This document shows positions 6,907 through 15,279 of a stretch of 30,807 nucleotides of DNA, in pieces; positions within the stretch are counted from its first letter, which is position 1; each line of letters starts with the position of its first letter. The notes under the pieces were generated by a model. That model saw nothing but the letters and a program-made list of their open reading frames with translations, was not told the origin of the DNA and ran no database searches. Both the position numbers and the translations under genes were made by a program. Source of the DNA: JAAYEA01 sp012689325 (GTDB lineage: Bacteria > Chloroflexota > Anaerolineae > JAAYEA01); NCBI GenBank assembly GCA_036841525.1, contig DAITVZ010000064.1, forward strand, positions 1 through 30,807. Reading direction: 5' to 3'.

Positions 6907-7941
6907 ATGCCCAGACGACTCGCCATCACGGGGCCGCACCGCGTGGAGGTGCTGGACTATGAGGACCGCCCGTTGGCGGCGCATGAGGTCCTGATCCGAA
7001 CCGAGTTAGCCTCCGGCAAGCACGGCACTACCACGGCCATGTTCGATAACGCCAATTTCGCCGGGCAGCGCTTCGACCAAGAGATGCGCCTCTTTGTGCC
7101 GGAAGAGGCCGCGCCTGCCGCGGCCAAGCCCCGCAACACCGGCACCACCGGCGTGGGGATCGTGACGCAAGTCGGCGCGGAGGTGACCCGCTGGAAGGCG
7201 GGGGATCGCGTGCTGGGTTTCATGGACGTGCGCGAGACCAACATCTGCCCGGAGGGGCAGCTTTGGCGGCTGGGCGGGATCGACGCCCACACGGCGCTCT
7301 GCCTGGAGCCGGCGTACGTGGCGTTCCACTGCGTCCGCGAGTCGCCGGTGCGCTATGGCGACCGCGTGGCGGTGATCGGGCTGGGGGCGCTGGGGCTCTT
7401 GGCGGTGCAGATGGCCGCGCAGGCCGGCGCCGAGACCGTCATCGCCGTGGACCCGCTCCCCCGGCGGCGCGAGCTGGCGCTGCGCTACGGCGCGCAGGCG
7501 GCGCTGGACCCCCGCGCCGGCGACGCCGCCCTCGAGATCCACCAGCTCACCGGCGGACGGGGCGTGGACGTGGCCATCGAGCTGGCCGGGGCCTACCCGG
7601 CGCTGGCCACCGCCATCCGCGCCGCCCGCGTCGGCGGCACCGTCTGCGCCGCGGGGTTTTACCAGGGCGAGGCGCAAGGGCTGTGGTTGGGGCGCGAATG
7701 GCACCATAACCGCCTGAACATCGTCGTGCCCCACGGCTGCGGCTGGGGCCACACCCCGCGCGACTATCCCGCCTGGGACACCGACCGCGCCTACGACTGC
7801 CTGGTGAGCATGATGCGCCAGGGGCGCCTGGCCGTGCCGGGGCTGATCGACCCGGTGGTCACGCTGGACCAGGGGCCGGAGGTGTTTTGGCTGATCGAGC
7901 GCGAGCCGGACAAGGTGATCAAGTACGGCGTCCGCTTCTGA
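6907..7941 (+). CDS. MDR-superfamily (alcohol dehydrogenase-like) oxidoreductase lacking usual zinc ligands
   Basis: This 344-residue medium-chain dehydrogenase/reductase has a GroES-like N-terminal domain and a Rossmann domain with VIGLGALGLLAVQMAAQAGA (about residues 155-174). It then has GGRGVDVAIELAG and a sugar/polyol-dehydrogenase-like tail. At the position of the usual catalytic Cys (GxCGTD) it reads SGKHGTT, and the expected GHE is replaced by GTTGVG. The four-Cys structural zinc cluster is also absent. It may therefore be zinc-independent or use different ligands. The start ATG (6907) follows GGGAGGAG, 18 bp after the Gfo/Idh stop, so the two are surely co-transcribed. Likely role: oxidation or reduction of a polyol or sugar intermediate. 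The substrate cannot be named. Confidence 0.82.
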   Translation: MPRRLAITGPHRVEVLDYEDRPLAAHEVLIRTELASGKHGTTTAMFDNANFAGQRFDQEMRLFVPEEAAPAAAKPRNTGTTGVGIVTQVGAEVTRWKAGDRVLGFMDVRETNICPEGQLWRLGGIDAHTALCLEPAYVAFHCVRESPVRYGDRVAVIGLGALGLLAVQMAAQAGAETVIAVDPLPRRRELALRYGAQAALDPRAGDAALEIHQLTGGRGVDVAIELAGAYPALATAIRAARVGGTVCAAGFYQGEAQGLWLGREWHHNRLNIVVPHGCGWGHTPRDYPAWDTDRAYDCLVSMMRQGRLAVPGLIDPVVTLDQGPEVFWLIEREPDKVIKYGVRF

Positions 7942-8021
7942 ACGCCGAGGGGTTCAGTGACGGCGAGATGCGCGCCATGGTCTGCGACAATCCGCGCCGC
8001 TTGCTGGTCGAGAAGCGCTAA
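7938..8021 (+). pseudogene. C-terminal remnant of a phosphotriesterase-type amidohydrolase
   Basis: In the 104-bp gap after the MDR gene, in a different frame, codons 7950-8021 read GFSDGEMRAMVCDNPRRLL followed by VEKR and a stop. This matches the way phosphotriesterase/metal-dependent hydrolases of the amidohydrolase superfamily end (G-S-xE-x-I-xx-M-xx-NPRR). No start codon with a ribosome binding site and no body of the enzyme precede it. The MDR gene, with intact C-terminus, abuts it. It therefore looks like the stump of a deleted gene. Chance resemblance is possible because only about 24 codons remain. Confidence 0.5.
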
Positions 8022-8045
8022 CCCGCACAAGGAGGCCCAAATCGT

Positions 8046-9467
8046 ATGGTCAAGTTCATCGGCGTCCAGCTCGGCTCCCATAGCGTGTTCGACGAAGGGC
8101 CCGACCACTGCCTGGACATCCTGCAGGAGCACGGCGGCATCAATGCCGTGTTCGCCTACGCCACCACCTACCAGGGCTTTTCCAAGGGGCGCACCCTGGG
8201 CGCGCTGGCCCCCGACCACGGCGTGCCCCCCAAGGACGGCTCCAACCGCGAGCTGACCCAGGTCTGGTTCACCCCCCACGAAGAGTATTACGCGGGGAGC
8301 CTCTTGCGCCACGACGCGGCCCGCGCCCAGGGCGAGTTCGCCGGGCGCGACGTGCTGGCCGAGCTGGCCGAGCCGGTGCGCCAGCGGGGGATGAAGCTCT
8401 ACGCCCGCATCCTGGAGGGGTTCGGGGCAGACCTGCCGGCGCGCATCCCCCATTGGCCCCAGGTGCTGACCATCGACATCTATGGGCGGCCCAACCACCT
8501 GCCCTGCTTTAACAACCCCCTCTATCGCGCCTGGTGGTCCGCCACGGTGGAGGATTTGTTCAAGAGCTACCCGCTGGACGGCTTCAAGTACGGCGCGGAG
8601 CGGAGCGGCCCGCTGGTGAACGTCCTTTCCGGCGCCTATCACGGCGGCGAGGTGCCCACCTGCTTTTGCGAGCATTGCCAGGCCCGCGCCCGCGCCAAGG
8701 GGATCCACGTCGAGCGGGCGCGCCAGGGCTTCCAGGAGCTCTATGAGCTGCTCGTGGGGCTCGAATCCGGCCGCGCCGCCCCAACCGACGGCATCCTCAT
8801 CACCGTGCTGCGCCTCCTGCTCAAGTACCCCGAGGTGCTGGCCTGGGAATACCTCTGGTACGAGTCCAAGGAGGACCTGGCCAAGCTGCTGTATGGCACG
8901 ATCAAGGCGATCAAGCCGCAGGCCCAGGTCGGCTGGCACCTCTATCACAACGGCACCACCTGGCTGCCCATCCACCGCGCCGAGGTGGACTATGCCGAGC
9001 TGGTCCCCTATTCCGACTGGCTCAAGCCGGTGGTCTATCACGACATCGCCGGGCCGCGCATCCGCCGCGACATCGCCCGGCTGCATCAGCGGGTGCTCCG
9101 CGAGATCTCGGAGCGGCAATACCTGGAGCTGCTCTACGACATCATGGGCTACGACAAGGCGGCCGAGCCGGGGCTGGACGAGCTGATGACCACCGGCCTG
9201 TCGCCGGATTATGTCTATCGCGTGACGCACCAGTGCGTGGCGGGCGTCGGCGGCCGGATTCCGGTCTATCCCGGCGTCGGGTTCGACATCCCCTGGAACA
9301 ACGAGCATTTCCACAGCGACCCGGACAAGGTCTATCAGGCCACGCTGAAGGCCTTCGAGGCGGGCGCCCAGGGGCTCATCGTCTCGCGCGAGTACGACGA
9401 GATGCGCCTGCCCAACCTGCAAGCCGTCCAGCGCGCCGTGCGCGATGCCGACGCTGCCGGGCTATAG
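8046..9467 (+). CDS. Uncharacterised TIM-barrel, glycoside-hydrolase-like protein
   Basis: This 473-residue protein has no close named family that I recognise. Visible features are the opening FIGVQLGSHSVFDEG, a Cys-rich CFCEHCQARARAKGI motif (about residues 206-220), FDIPWNNEHFHSDPDKVY near residue 415 and the closing GAQGLIVSREYDEMRLPNL. The CxCxxC...A..GI motif is common in putative glycosidase and beta-galactosidase-like barrels, where the cysteines may bind zinc. No signal peptide is seen, so it should act in the cytoplasm. The start is ATG 8046 with AAGGAGG 11 bp upstream. It lies directly before another unclassified large protein, 48 bp away. It is probably a hydrolase or lyase acting on an imported glycoside; this is inference. 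Confidence 0.72.
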   Translation: MVKFIGVQLGSHSVFDEGPDHCLDILQEHGGINAVFAYATTYQGFSKGRTLGALAPDHGVPPKDGSNRELTQVWFTPHEEYYAGSLLRHDAARAQGEFAGRDVLAELAEPVRQRGMKLYARILEGFGADLPARIPHWPQVLTIDIYGRPNHLPCFNNPLYRAWWSATVEDLFKSYPLDGFKYGAERSGPLVNVLSGAYHGGEVPTCFCEHCQARARAKGIHVERARQGFQELYELLVGLESGRAAPTDGILITVLRLLLKYPEVLAWEYLWYESKEDLAKLLYGTIKAIKPQAQVGWHLYHNGTTWLPIHRAEVDYAELVPYSDWLKPVVYHDIAGPRIRRDIARLHQRVLREISERQYLELLYDIMGYDKAAEPGLDELMTTGLSPDYVYRVTHQCVAGVGGRIPVYPGVGFDIPWNNEHFHSDPDKVYQATLKAFEAGAQGLIVSREYDEMRLPNLQAVQRAVRDADAAGL

Positions 9468-9515
9468 CGTCTCTCAAGGGAACAGGACCGTCCGCGACCA
9501 GAGGAGGTGCGGGCC

Positions 9516-11933
9516 ATGAAGCGAACTAATGAGGACCGAGTCAAGCGGGTGGCCATCGAGCTGAGCCTGAAGCCCTTCGGGCGCAGCGATGGCCGCAGCT
9601 ATGACGAGTGCGCGCGCCATGTCGTCACCGCGTGGCGCCCTCTCTGCGAGGCCGGCGCCGAGGTCAGCTTTATGCTGTGGGTGGCCGACGGCAGCGACAT
9701 CCTGGAATGGAGCGGCGACCTGGAACAGCCGCTAGAGTGGGCGCGCTATATCGGCTTTTGCAACCACGCCCGCGACGCCTATGACGGCAGCCACCATGGG
9801 CCCGAGCGCAACGCCATCCCCTATGTGCCCCACCCCGCCGAGATGCGCTTCGCCGACCTGAAAGCCATCGTGGCGGCGCTCCGCCGGGCGGGCGGCGAGC
9901 TGTTGCAGCGGCCCATCTCGATCGGCGCCACCTTTGACCCCGGGCCCGAGTTCGCCGAGTCGCCGTTCAAGTACAATCGCCACCGCGAGATCATCGTGCC
10001 CAAGCGCGTCGGCGGCCGGCCCACCTTTCCCATGGTGGATGCCGCCGCGACGCTGCACGCCGACGCGCAGCCCTATGCCGCCTACCCCCGGGGCATCCCC
10101 GAGGGCGAGCCGTTCGCGCTCTTTTTGGGGCGGCAGATCGCGGCCTATTGCCGAGCGCTGGGCATCGACTATGTCTGGCTCTCCAACGGCTTTGGCTTTT
10201 CGCCGGTGGCCTGGGATTACCTGGGGCCGGGGTTCGACGGCGAGCGGTTTTGGCCGGAGGAGCGGGCCCAACGCCTGGCGCAGTTCAAGCGCGCCTGGGA
10301 GGACCTGCACCGGGGCAACCCCGACATCCCCATGGAAGTGCGCGGCTCCAACTTTGCCGCGAGCATGGACATCGCCAAGGACGGGGTGGACTTCGCCTGG
10401 CTCTACGAGCAGGGGTATGTGCGCTTGCCGCCGCCCAACTCGCCCTGGGGCGTGCTGAACAACGACTATGGGCTCGAGATCGCCGGGTTCCTTTCGCGGG
10501 TGGCCAAGCGGCCGCAGAAGGATTACCTCTTTCGCTACTACCCCAACGACCCCTGGTTCTGGCAGAACCCCTGGACCGACATCTTTTACGGGCAGACCTA
10601 CGACATCCATGTGCCGCTGGCCACCAGCGTGATCGACGAGACGGGCGAGATCATCACCCCCGCCGTCATCAACATCCTGACCGGCGATACCGAGTTCGGC
10701 GAGACTGACCCGCTCACCGGCGCGCAGGTCGGCGCGCACATCCGCACGGCGCTGAACGACCGCCCTGACGACGTGGGGCTGGTCACCTGGGTCTACCCGT
10801 TTGACGCATACCACCGCCTGGCCGCCGCCGGCGCCGAGGGCCAGGCCGAGGTCTTTTTCGGCGACTGGTTCGTGCGCAGCGCCATCAATAACGGTCTGCC
10901 CGTCGCCACCGTCGGCACGCCGGAGGCGTTCGACGCCCTGCTGTCCAAGCGGGGCGCCGCCCCGCAGACGGTGGCGTTCCTGCCCACCGCCGCCGCCCGC
11001 AGCGCCGAGGACGCCGCGCGGCTCCTCTCCTGGCTTGGAAGAGACGTCCCAGCGATCCTCTACGGCCCGGCGGCGTCGCTGCACCCATCGGTCAGAGAGC
11101 TGCTCGGCCTCGCGCTGGACGCGCCGCTGGAGGGGGCGGTCGCGCTCAAGGGCGCGGATGGCCATAAGGTCGGCGAGATGATCCATGACCCCATCGCCTC
11201 GGCGGGCGGGCTGGCGGCGCGGTTCGTCGGCGGCGCCGGAAATGGCGCCGCCCTGCTCTATGCCGCCTCGGCGGCGGGCGGCGAGCGCGCCTATTGCGTC
11301 TCGGCGCGCGTCCCGGGCGGCGCGCAGCTTTGCTGGGTCCGCGGGACGAACCCCTTCGAGACGCGGCCCGACACCTCGCAGCTCGCGCTCAAGCCCAAGC
11401 CGCGAGAGGCGCGCTACTATGACGCGGGCAAGCTCGTCTGCGAGATGCTGGCGCGGTTCGGCTACCTCATCGCGGTGGATTGCGAGGCGCCGAGCGCCGC
11501 CGCCGGGCAGAACGCGGCGATGATGCTCTTTTCCCGGCACGACGGCGCCTGGTTCCTCTCCGGCTATGCGGCGGCGCCGGTGGGCTCGGTCAGGCTGCGG
11601 CTTCCCGAGGGCGCGCCGATCTTTCACGCGACGTATGCCCGGCTGGAGGGGGGCGCCTCGCGCTACCCGCTGGCCCGGGCGACGCACCAGGAGTGCCGCG
11701 TGCTGGTGCAGCAGGAGAGCGGGGTGATCGGCTGCGATACGGGGGCGCGCGTGCCGGGGTATGGCGAGCTGACGCTGCGGGTCACGGGGCTGCAGGACGC
11801 CACGGTGACCTTCCTGCCGCCCCCGGACGCGGCGGTCACGTTCGAGTGCCAGGGCCACACAGCCCGCTTTTCGGCGGGCGAGCGCCGCGTCAGGCAATCG
11901 GGCCTCTGCGGCGACCTGTTGATCCGCTGGTAG
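9516..11933 (+). CDS. Large uncharacterised protein, probable carbohydrate-active enzyme
   Basis: This 805-residue protein is of unrecognised family. The N-terminal ~430 residues are rich in aromatic and acidic loops typical of barrel glycosidases. Examples are VAIELSLKPFGRSDG, IGATFDPGPEFAESPFKYNRHR, YVWLSNGFGFSPVAWDYLGPGF, MEVRGSNFAASMDIAKDG, YYPNDPWFWQNPW and ILTGDTEFGETDP. A middle Rossmann/flavodoxin-like part (about 460-560) and a beta-rich C-terminal part (about 650-800) follow, a layout seen in multi-domain beta-galactosidase-like enzymes. No signal peptide or membrane segment is seen. ATG 9516 is preferred over an in-frame GTG at 9507 because GAGGAGG ends at 9506, nine bases before the ATG. 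It is translated in tandem with the preceding TIM-barrel protein. Catalytic residues cannot be assigned. Confidence 0.7.
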   Translation: MKRTNEDRVKRVAIELSLKPFGRSDGRSYDECARHVVTAWRPLCEAGAEVSFMLWVADGSDILEWSGDLEQPLEWARYIGFCNHARDAYDGSHHGPERNAIPYVPHPAEMRFADLKAIVAALRRAGGELLQRPISIGATFDPGPEFAESPFKYNRHREIIVPKRVGGRPTFPMVDAAATLHADAQPYAAYPRGIPEGEPFALFLGRQIAAYCRALGIDYVWLSNGFGFSPVAWDYLGPGFDGERFWPEERAQRLAQFKRAWEDLHRGNPDIPMEVRGSNFAASMDIAKDGVDFAWLYEQGYVRLPPPNSPWGVLNNDYGLEIAGFLSRVAKRPQKDYLFRYYPNDPWFWQNPWTDIFYGQTYDIHVPLATSVIDETGEIITPAVINILTGDTEFGETDPLTGAQVGAHIRTALNDRPDDVGLVTWVYPFDAYHRLAAAGAEGQAEVFFGDWFVRSAINNGLPVATVGTPEAFDALLSKRGAAPQTVAFLPTAAARSAEDAARLLSWLGRDVPAILYGPAASLHPSVRELLGLALDAPLEGAVALKGADGHKVGEMIHDPIASAGGLAARFVGGAGNGAALLYAASAAGGERAYCVSARVPGGAQLCWVRGTNPFETRPDTSQLALKPKPREARYYDAGKLVCEMLARFGYLIAVDCEAPSAAAGQNAAMMLFSRHDGAWFLSGYAAAPVGSVRLRLPEGAPIFHATYARLEGGASRYPLARATHQECRVLVQQESGVIGCDTGARVPGYGELTLRVTGLQDATVTFLPPPDAAVTFECQGHTARFSAGERRVRQSGLCGDLLIRW

Positions 11934-11960
11934 GACGATAAACCTGAAGGAGTCAAGCCA

Positions 11961-12923
11961 ATGCGCGTGCTCGTCGGACCCAACAATTTCGGCCTGGAGC
12001 TGGTGATCCCCACCCTGGCCGCCCAGTACCCCGATGTCCAGTTCGCTTTTTGCCCGGACCGCGCCAACCTGGCGGCCGAGCTCGCCGACGCCGACGTCTT
12101 TTTCGGCTGGCCCAACCGCGCCGAGTTCCTGGGCGCCAAAAAGCTGCGCTGGGTGCAATCGCCCAGCAGCGGCGTGGACCTCTTTTTGTCCATCCCCGAG
12201 CTCAAGAATGGCGACGTCCTGCTCACCAGCGCGCGGGGCACCCACGGCGCCTGCCTGGCCGAGCACGCCCTGGCGCTGATCTTTGCCTTCACCCGCGGGA
12301 TCAAGGGGAGCGTGCTGGCCCAGCAGCGGCGCGAGTGGGCCATCCGCGACCTGCGCCCCCGGGTGGTCGAGCTGACCGGCAGCACGGTGGGCATCATCGG
12401 CTTTGGCGTGGTGGGCCGCGCGCTGGCCAAGCGCGTCCAGGTCTTTGACACGCGCATCCTCGCCGTCGACATGCTCCCCGGCGACAAGCCCGCTTATGTC
12501 GAGCGGCTGGCTGGGCTGGATGGCCTGGAGGCGCTGCTGCGCGAGTCGGACTATATCGTGGTCACCGTGCCGCGCACGCCGCTGACCATCGGCATGATCG
12601 GCGCGCCCCAGTTCGCGCTGACCAAGCCCACCGCCCTGCTGGTGGGCATCTCGCGCGGCGGCGTCATCGACGAGGCCGCGCTGGCCCAGGCGCTGCGCGA
12701 AGGCAAGCTGGCCGGGGCCGGGCTGGACGTGGTGGACCACGAGCCGCTGCCCGCCGATAGCCCCCTCTGGGGCCTAGAGAACGTCCTGATCACCCCGCAC
12801 ATCGCCGGGGGGAGCCAGTTCGAGGGCCAGTACATCCGCGAGATCTTTGCCGATAACGTGGGGCGCTTCCTGCGCGGCGAGTTCCCCCTGCGCAACCAGA
12901 TCGACAAGCAGCGCGGCTTCTAG
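11961..12923 (+). CDS. D-2-hydroxyacid dehydrogenase family protein
   Basis: This 320-residue NAD(P)-dependent 2-hydroxyacid dehydrogenase interconverts 2-keto acids and D-2-hydroxy acids. The cofactor fold carries VGIIGFGVVGRALAKR (glycine motif from about residue 147). The catalytic set is complete: Arg232 in ISRGGVIDE, Glu261 in VDHEPLP and His280 in ITPHIAGG. The lid and N-terminal half are short, as in the GhrA/PhgDH-like subgroup. The start ATG (11961) follows AAGGAG, 27 bp after the preceding gene. In this operon it could reduce a keto acid such as hydroxypyruvate, glyoxylate or a 2-keto sugar acid formed by the dehydratase further on. The precise substrate is not shown. Confidence 0.9.
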   Translation: MRVLVGPNNFGLELVIPTLAAQYPDVQFAFCPDRANLAAELADADVFFGWPNRAEFLGAKKLRWVQSPSSGVDLFLSIPELKNGDVLLTSARGTHGACLAEHALALIFAFTRGIKGSVLAQQRREWAIRDLRPRVVELTGSTVGIIGFGVVGRALAKRVQVFDTRILAVDMLPGDKPAYVERLAGLDGLEALLRESDYIVVTVPRTPLTIGMIGAPQFALTKPTALLVGISRGGVIDEAALAQALREGKLAGAGLDVVDHEPLPADSPLWGLENVLITPHIAGGSQFEGQYIREIFADNVGRFLRGEFPLRNQIDKQRGF

Positions 12924-12932
12924 GAGGGTTCG

Positions 12933-13757
12933 ATGAGCAACCGATTGGCAGGCAAAGTGGCGGTGGTCACCGGCTCCACGGCGGGCATCGGGCGCGCCAG
13001 CGCCGAGCTCTTTGCCGAGGAAGGCGCCCGGGTGATCATCCACGGGCGGCGGGAGCAGGCGGGCCAGGAGGTCGTGGCGGGGATCGTCGCCCGGGGCGGG
13101 CAGGCCGCCTTCTTCCAGGGCGATATCAGCGAGAGCGCCATCACCGCGGGCCTGGCCCAGTTCGCCGTGGCGACCTATGGCCGCGTCGATATCCTGATGA
13201 ACAACGCCTATTCGGGCCACGGCGCCGGCGTGCTGGACATGTCCGAGGCCGATTGGGATCGGCAGTGGGCCATCATGCTCAAGGCGCCGATCCTGGCCAG
13301 CAAGGCGGCGCTCCCGCACATGATCGCGCAGGGCGGCGGGTCCATCATCAACGTGTCATCGGTGCAGGGGCTGCTGGCGAGCCGCGGCAACGCGCCCTAT
13401 AACACCTTCAAGGCGGCGCTCGTTAACCTCACCCGCCAGATGGCGGTGGACTATGGCCGTCTTGGCGTCCGCGTCAATGCCATCTGCCCCGGGCGCATCG
13501 TCACCGAGAAAAAGGTCGAGTTCCTGGAGGCGCGCCCCGACGAGGAGCGGCGCCAAAAGTACACCTACCCGCTGGGCCGCCCGGGGACCATGCGCGAGGC
13601 CGCCTATGCGGCGCTCTTTTTGGCCTCGGACGAGTCGTCGTTCATCACCGGCCACGCGCTGGTGGTGGATGGCGGGTTGACGGCGCAGTTGCAGGACTCG
13701 GCGGCCAAGTTCGTCGAGGAGCAGGTGCTGGCCGAGCTAGGCATGTCCGGCAAGTAG
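12933..13757 (+). CDS. Short-chain dehydrogenase/reductase (classical SDR)
   Basis: This 274-residue classical SDR has the cofactor motif VTGSTAGIGRAS (TGxxxGIG, residues 13-20). The structural NNA motif is in the variant MNNAYSG. The catalytic Ser is in INVSSVQG, with Tyr156 and Lys160 in APYNTFKAAL, followed by NAICPGRIVTE and ITGHALVVDGG near the end. It is typical of NAD(P)-dependent sugar, sugar-acid or alcohol dehydrogenases. The roughly 20-residue tail after VVDGG is slightly longer than usual. The start is ATG 12933 with TAGGAGGG, 9 bp after the previous stop. It is a redox step in the same pathway; substrate unknown. Confidence 0.92.
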   Translation: MSNRLAGKVAVVTGSTAGIGRASAELFAEEGARVIIHGRREQAGQEVVAGIVARGGQAAFFQGDISESAITAGLAQFAVATYGRVDILMNNAYSGHGAGVLDMSEADWDRQWAIMLKAPILASKAALPHMIAQGGGSIINVSSVQGLLASRGNAPYNTFKAALVNLTRQMAVDYGRLGVRVNAICPGRIVTEKKVEFLEARPDEERRQKYTYPLGRPGTMREAAYAALFLASDESSFITGHALVVDGGLTAQLQDSAAKFVEEQVLAELGMSGK

Positions 13758-13765
13758 GAGACAAC

Positions 13766-13794
13766 CCACCGCCGAGACACAGAGAGCACAGAGG
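13766..13794. repeat. Half-copy of the CACAGAG intergenic hairpin repeat
   Basis: The 67-bp gap after the SDR gene contains a CCACC...GAGACACAGAG segment ending GCACAGAGG at 13794. It matches, in reverse complement, the right arm of the repeats at 23414-23643 (CCTCTGTGTCTCGGTGG). Only one arm is present here, so no hairpin forms. It shows that the element is dispersed rather than local. Confidence 0.7.
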
Positions 13795-13824
13795 AAAGCA
13801 AGGTAGGATAGAGAGGAAAAGGGC

Positions 13825-15252
13825 ATGGCCTATCGAGTCGCGAACGAGTGGGTGGACGAGCACGCGGCGCTGCTCATCGACGCGCATCAGCGCATCTGGG
13901 AGTGGGCCGAGGTGGGGCTGCAAGAGCTCCGGACCGGCAAGCTGCTGGCGGATATCCTGGAGGAGCAAGGGTTCGCCGTGGAGCGTGGCGTCGCGGGGAT
14001 GCCCTCGGCCTTTGTGGCGACCTACGGCTCCGGCGCGCCGACCATCGGCATCCTCGCCGAGCTGGACGCGCTGCCGGGGCTGTCGCAAAAGGCGGTCCCC
14101 TACCGCGATCCGGTGGTGGAGGGCGGCGCGGGGCACGGCTGCGGCCATTGCAGCTACGCGGCCAGCGGCCTGGGCGCGGCGCTGGCGGTCAAGGCGGCGC
14201 TGGACGCCGGGGTCTGCGGCGGGACGGTCAAGTGCTTTGGCTGCCCGGCGGAGGAGACCCTCGTGGGCAAGGTCTTTATGATCCGCGACGGCTATTTTGA
14301 CGGGCTGGATGCCTGCCTCGGCCATCACCCCGGCGGGGCCAACGCCGCCTCGCTCACCAGCAGCCACGCCATGAACTCGGCCAAGTTCGAGTTCTTCGGC
14401 AAGGCCAGCCACGCCGGCGGCTCGCCGGAGCAAGGGATCAGCGCGCTGGATGCCGTGGAGCTGATGAACGTCGGCGTCAACTATATGCGCGAGCACGTGG
14501 TCCAAGAGGCGCGGATGCACTATGTGATCGAGGAGGGCGGCCACGAGCCCAACATCGTCCCCGCCTACGCCCGGAGCTGGTATTACGTCCGCGCGCCGGA
14601 GCGCGACCTGGTGGACCGCTATTACGCCTGGATGCTGCGCATCGCCGACGGCGCCGACCTGATGGCCGGCACCACGCACAAGGTGCGCTTCCTCACCGGC
14701 GTGCACAACACCATCCCCAACCGCCCGCTGGCCGAGCGGGTGGTGGCCAACATGCGCGAGATCAGCGCGCCGGCCTATACCGCCGAGGAGCTGGCCTTCG
14801 CCAAGGAATTGGGCGCCAGCGTTGCCAAGGAGCAAAAGCGCAGCGGCCTGCGCAAGAGCCTGCTCCCCGGCGCCCTGGAGCTGCTGGACGTGGACCTGAA
14901 CACGCGCATCTATGACCCCTATGGCGAGGGGCGCAGCGGCTCCGGAGGCTCTAGCGACGTCGCCGACGTCTCCTGGAACGCCCCGACCATCGAGTTCAGC
15001 ACCGCCGCCTTTGTGGTGGGCTGCCCCGGCCACTCCTGGCAGCACACCGCGGTGAGCGGGACGAGCATCGCGCACAAGTCCACCCTCTACGCCGCCAAGG
15101 TGATGGCCGCCACCGCGCTGGACTTGCTGGCCCAGCCGGAGCAGTTGGCCAAGGTGCGGGAGGACTGGCAGGCGCGGATGAAGGGGCTCACCTACCAGTC
15201 GCCGCTGCCGCCCGACCTGCAGCCGCCGCTGGACCAGTTGGAGAAGCATTAG
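13825..15252 (+). CDS. M20 family amidohydrolase, AbgB-like
   Basis: This 475-residue metallo-amidohydrolase of the M20D group is closest in layout to AbgB, the aminobenzoyl-glutamate hydrolase subunit. The metal-binding and catalytic motifs are visible: ILAELDALPGLSQ, GAGHGCGHCSYAASG (HxCxH), FGCPAEETLVGK (Glu pair), LGHHPGG and, near the end, GSGGSSDVADVSW and GHSWQHTAVSG. The central dimerisation domain is marked by FFGKASHAGGSPEQG. Family members hydrolyse N-acyl or amide bonds such as p-aminobenzoyl-glutamate or N-acyl amino acids. Its presence in a sugar operon suggests that the substrate carries an amide or N-acyl group, or that the product is detoxified. The start ATG (13825) has AGAGGAAAAGGG upstream. 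Confidence 0.88.
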   Translation: MAYRVANEWVDEHAALLIDAHQRIWEWAEVGLQELRTGKLLADILEEQGFAVERGVAGMPSAFVATYGSGAPTIGILAELDALPGLSQKAVPYRDPVVEGGAGHGCGHCSYAASGLGAALAVKAALDAGVCGGTVKCFGCPAEETLVGKVFMIRDGYFDGLDACLGHHPGGANAASLTSSHAMNSAKFEFFGKASHAGGSPEQGISALDAVELMNVGVNYMREHVVQEARMHYVIEEGGHEPNIVPAYARSWYYVRAPERDLVDRYYAWMLRIADGADLMAGTTHKVRFLTGVHNTIPNRPLAERVVANMREISAPAYTAEELAFAKELGASVAKEQKRSGLRKSLLPGALELLDVDLNTRIYDPYGEGRSGSGGSSDVADVSWNAPTIEFSTAAFVVGCPGHSWQHTAVSGTSIAHKSTLYAAKVMAATALDLLAQPEQLAKVREDWQARMKGLTYQSPLPPDLQPPLDQLEKH

Positions 15253-15279
15253 GGCATACGTGAGGGAAGGAGCGAAAAC

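Noticed and set aside
9732..12740. A 1002-codon open frame on the minus strand
   Set aside because: It lies opposite the 805-residue protein and the 2-hydroxyacid dehydrogenase, both with clear ribosome binding sites. Its translation is low-complexity, rich in Arg, Gly, Ala, His and Gln, and matches no family. It is a by-product of high GC codon bias.
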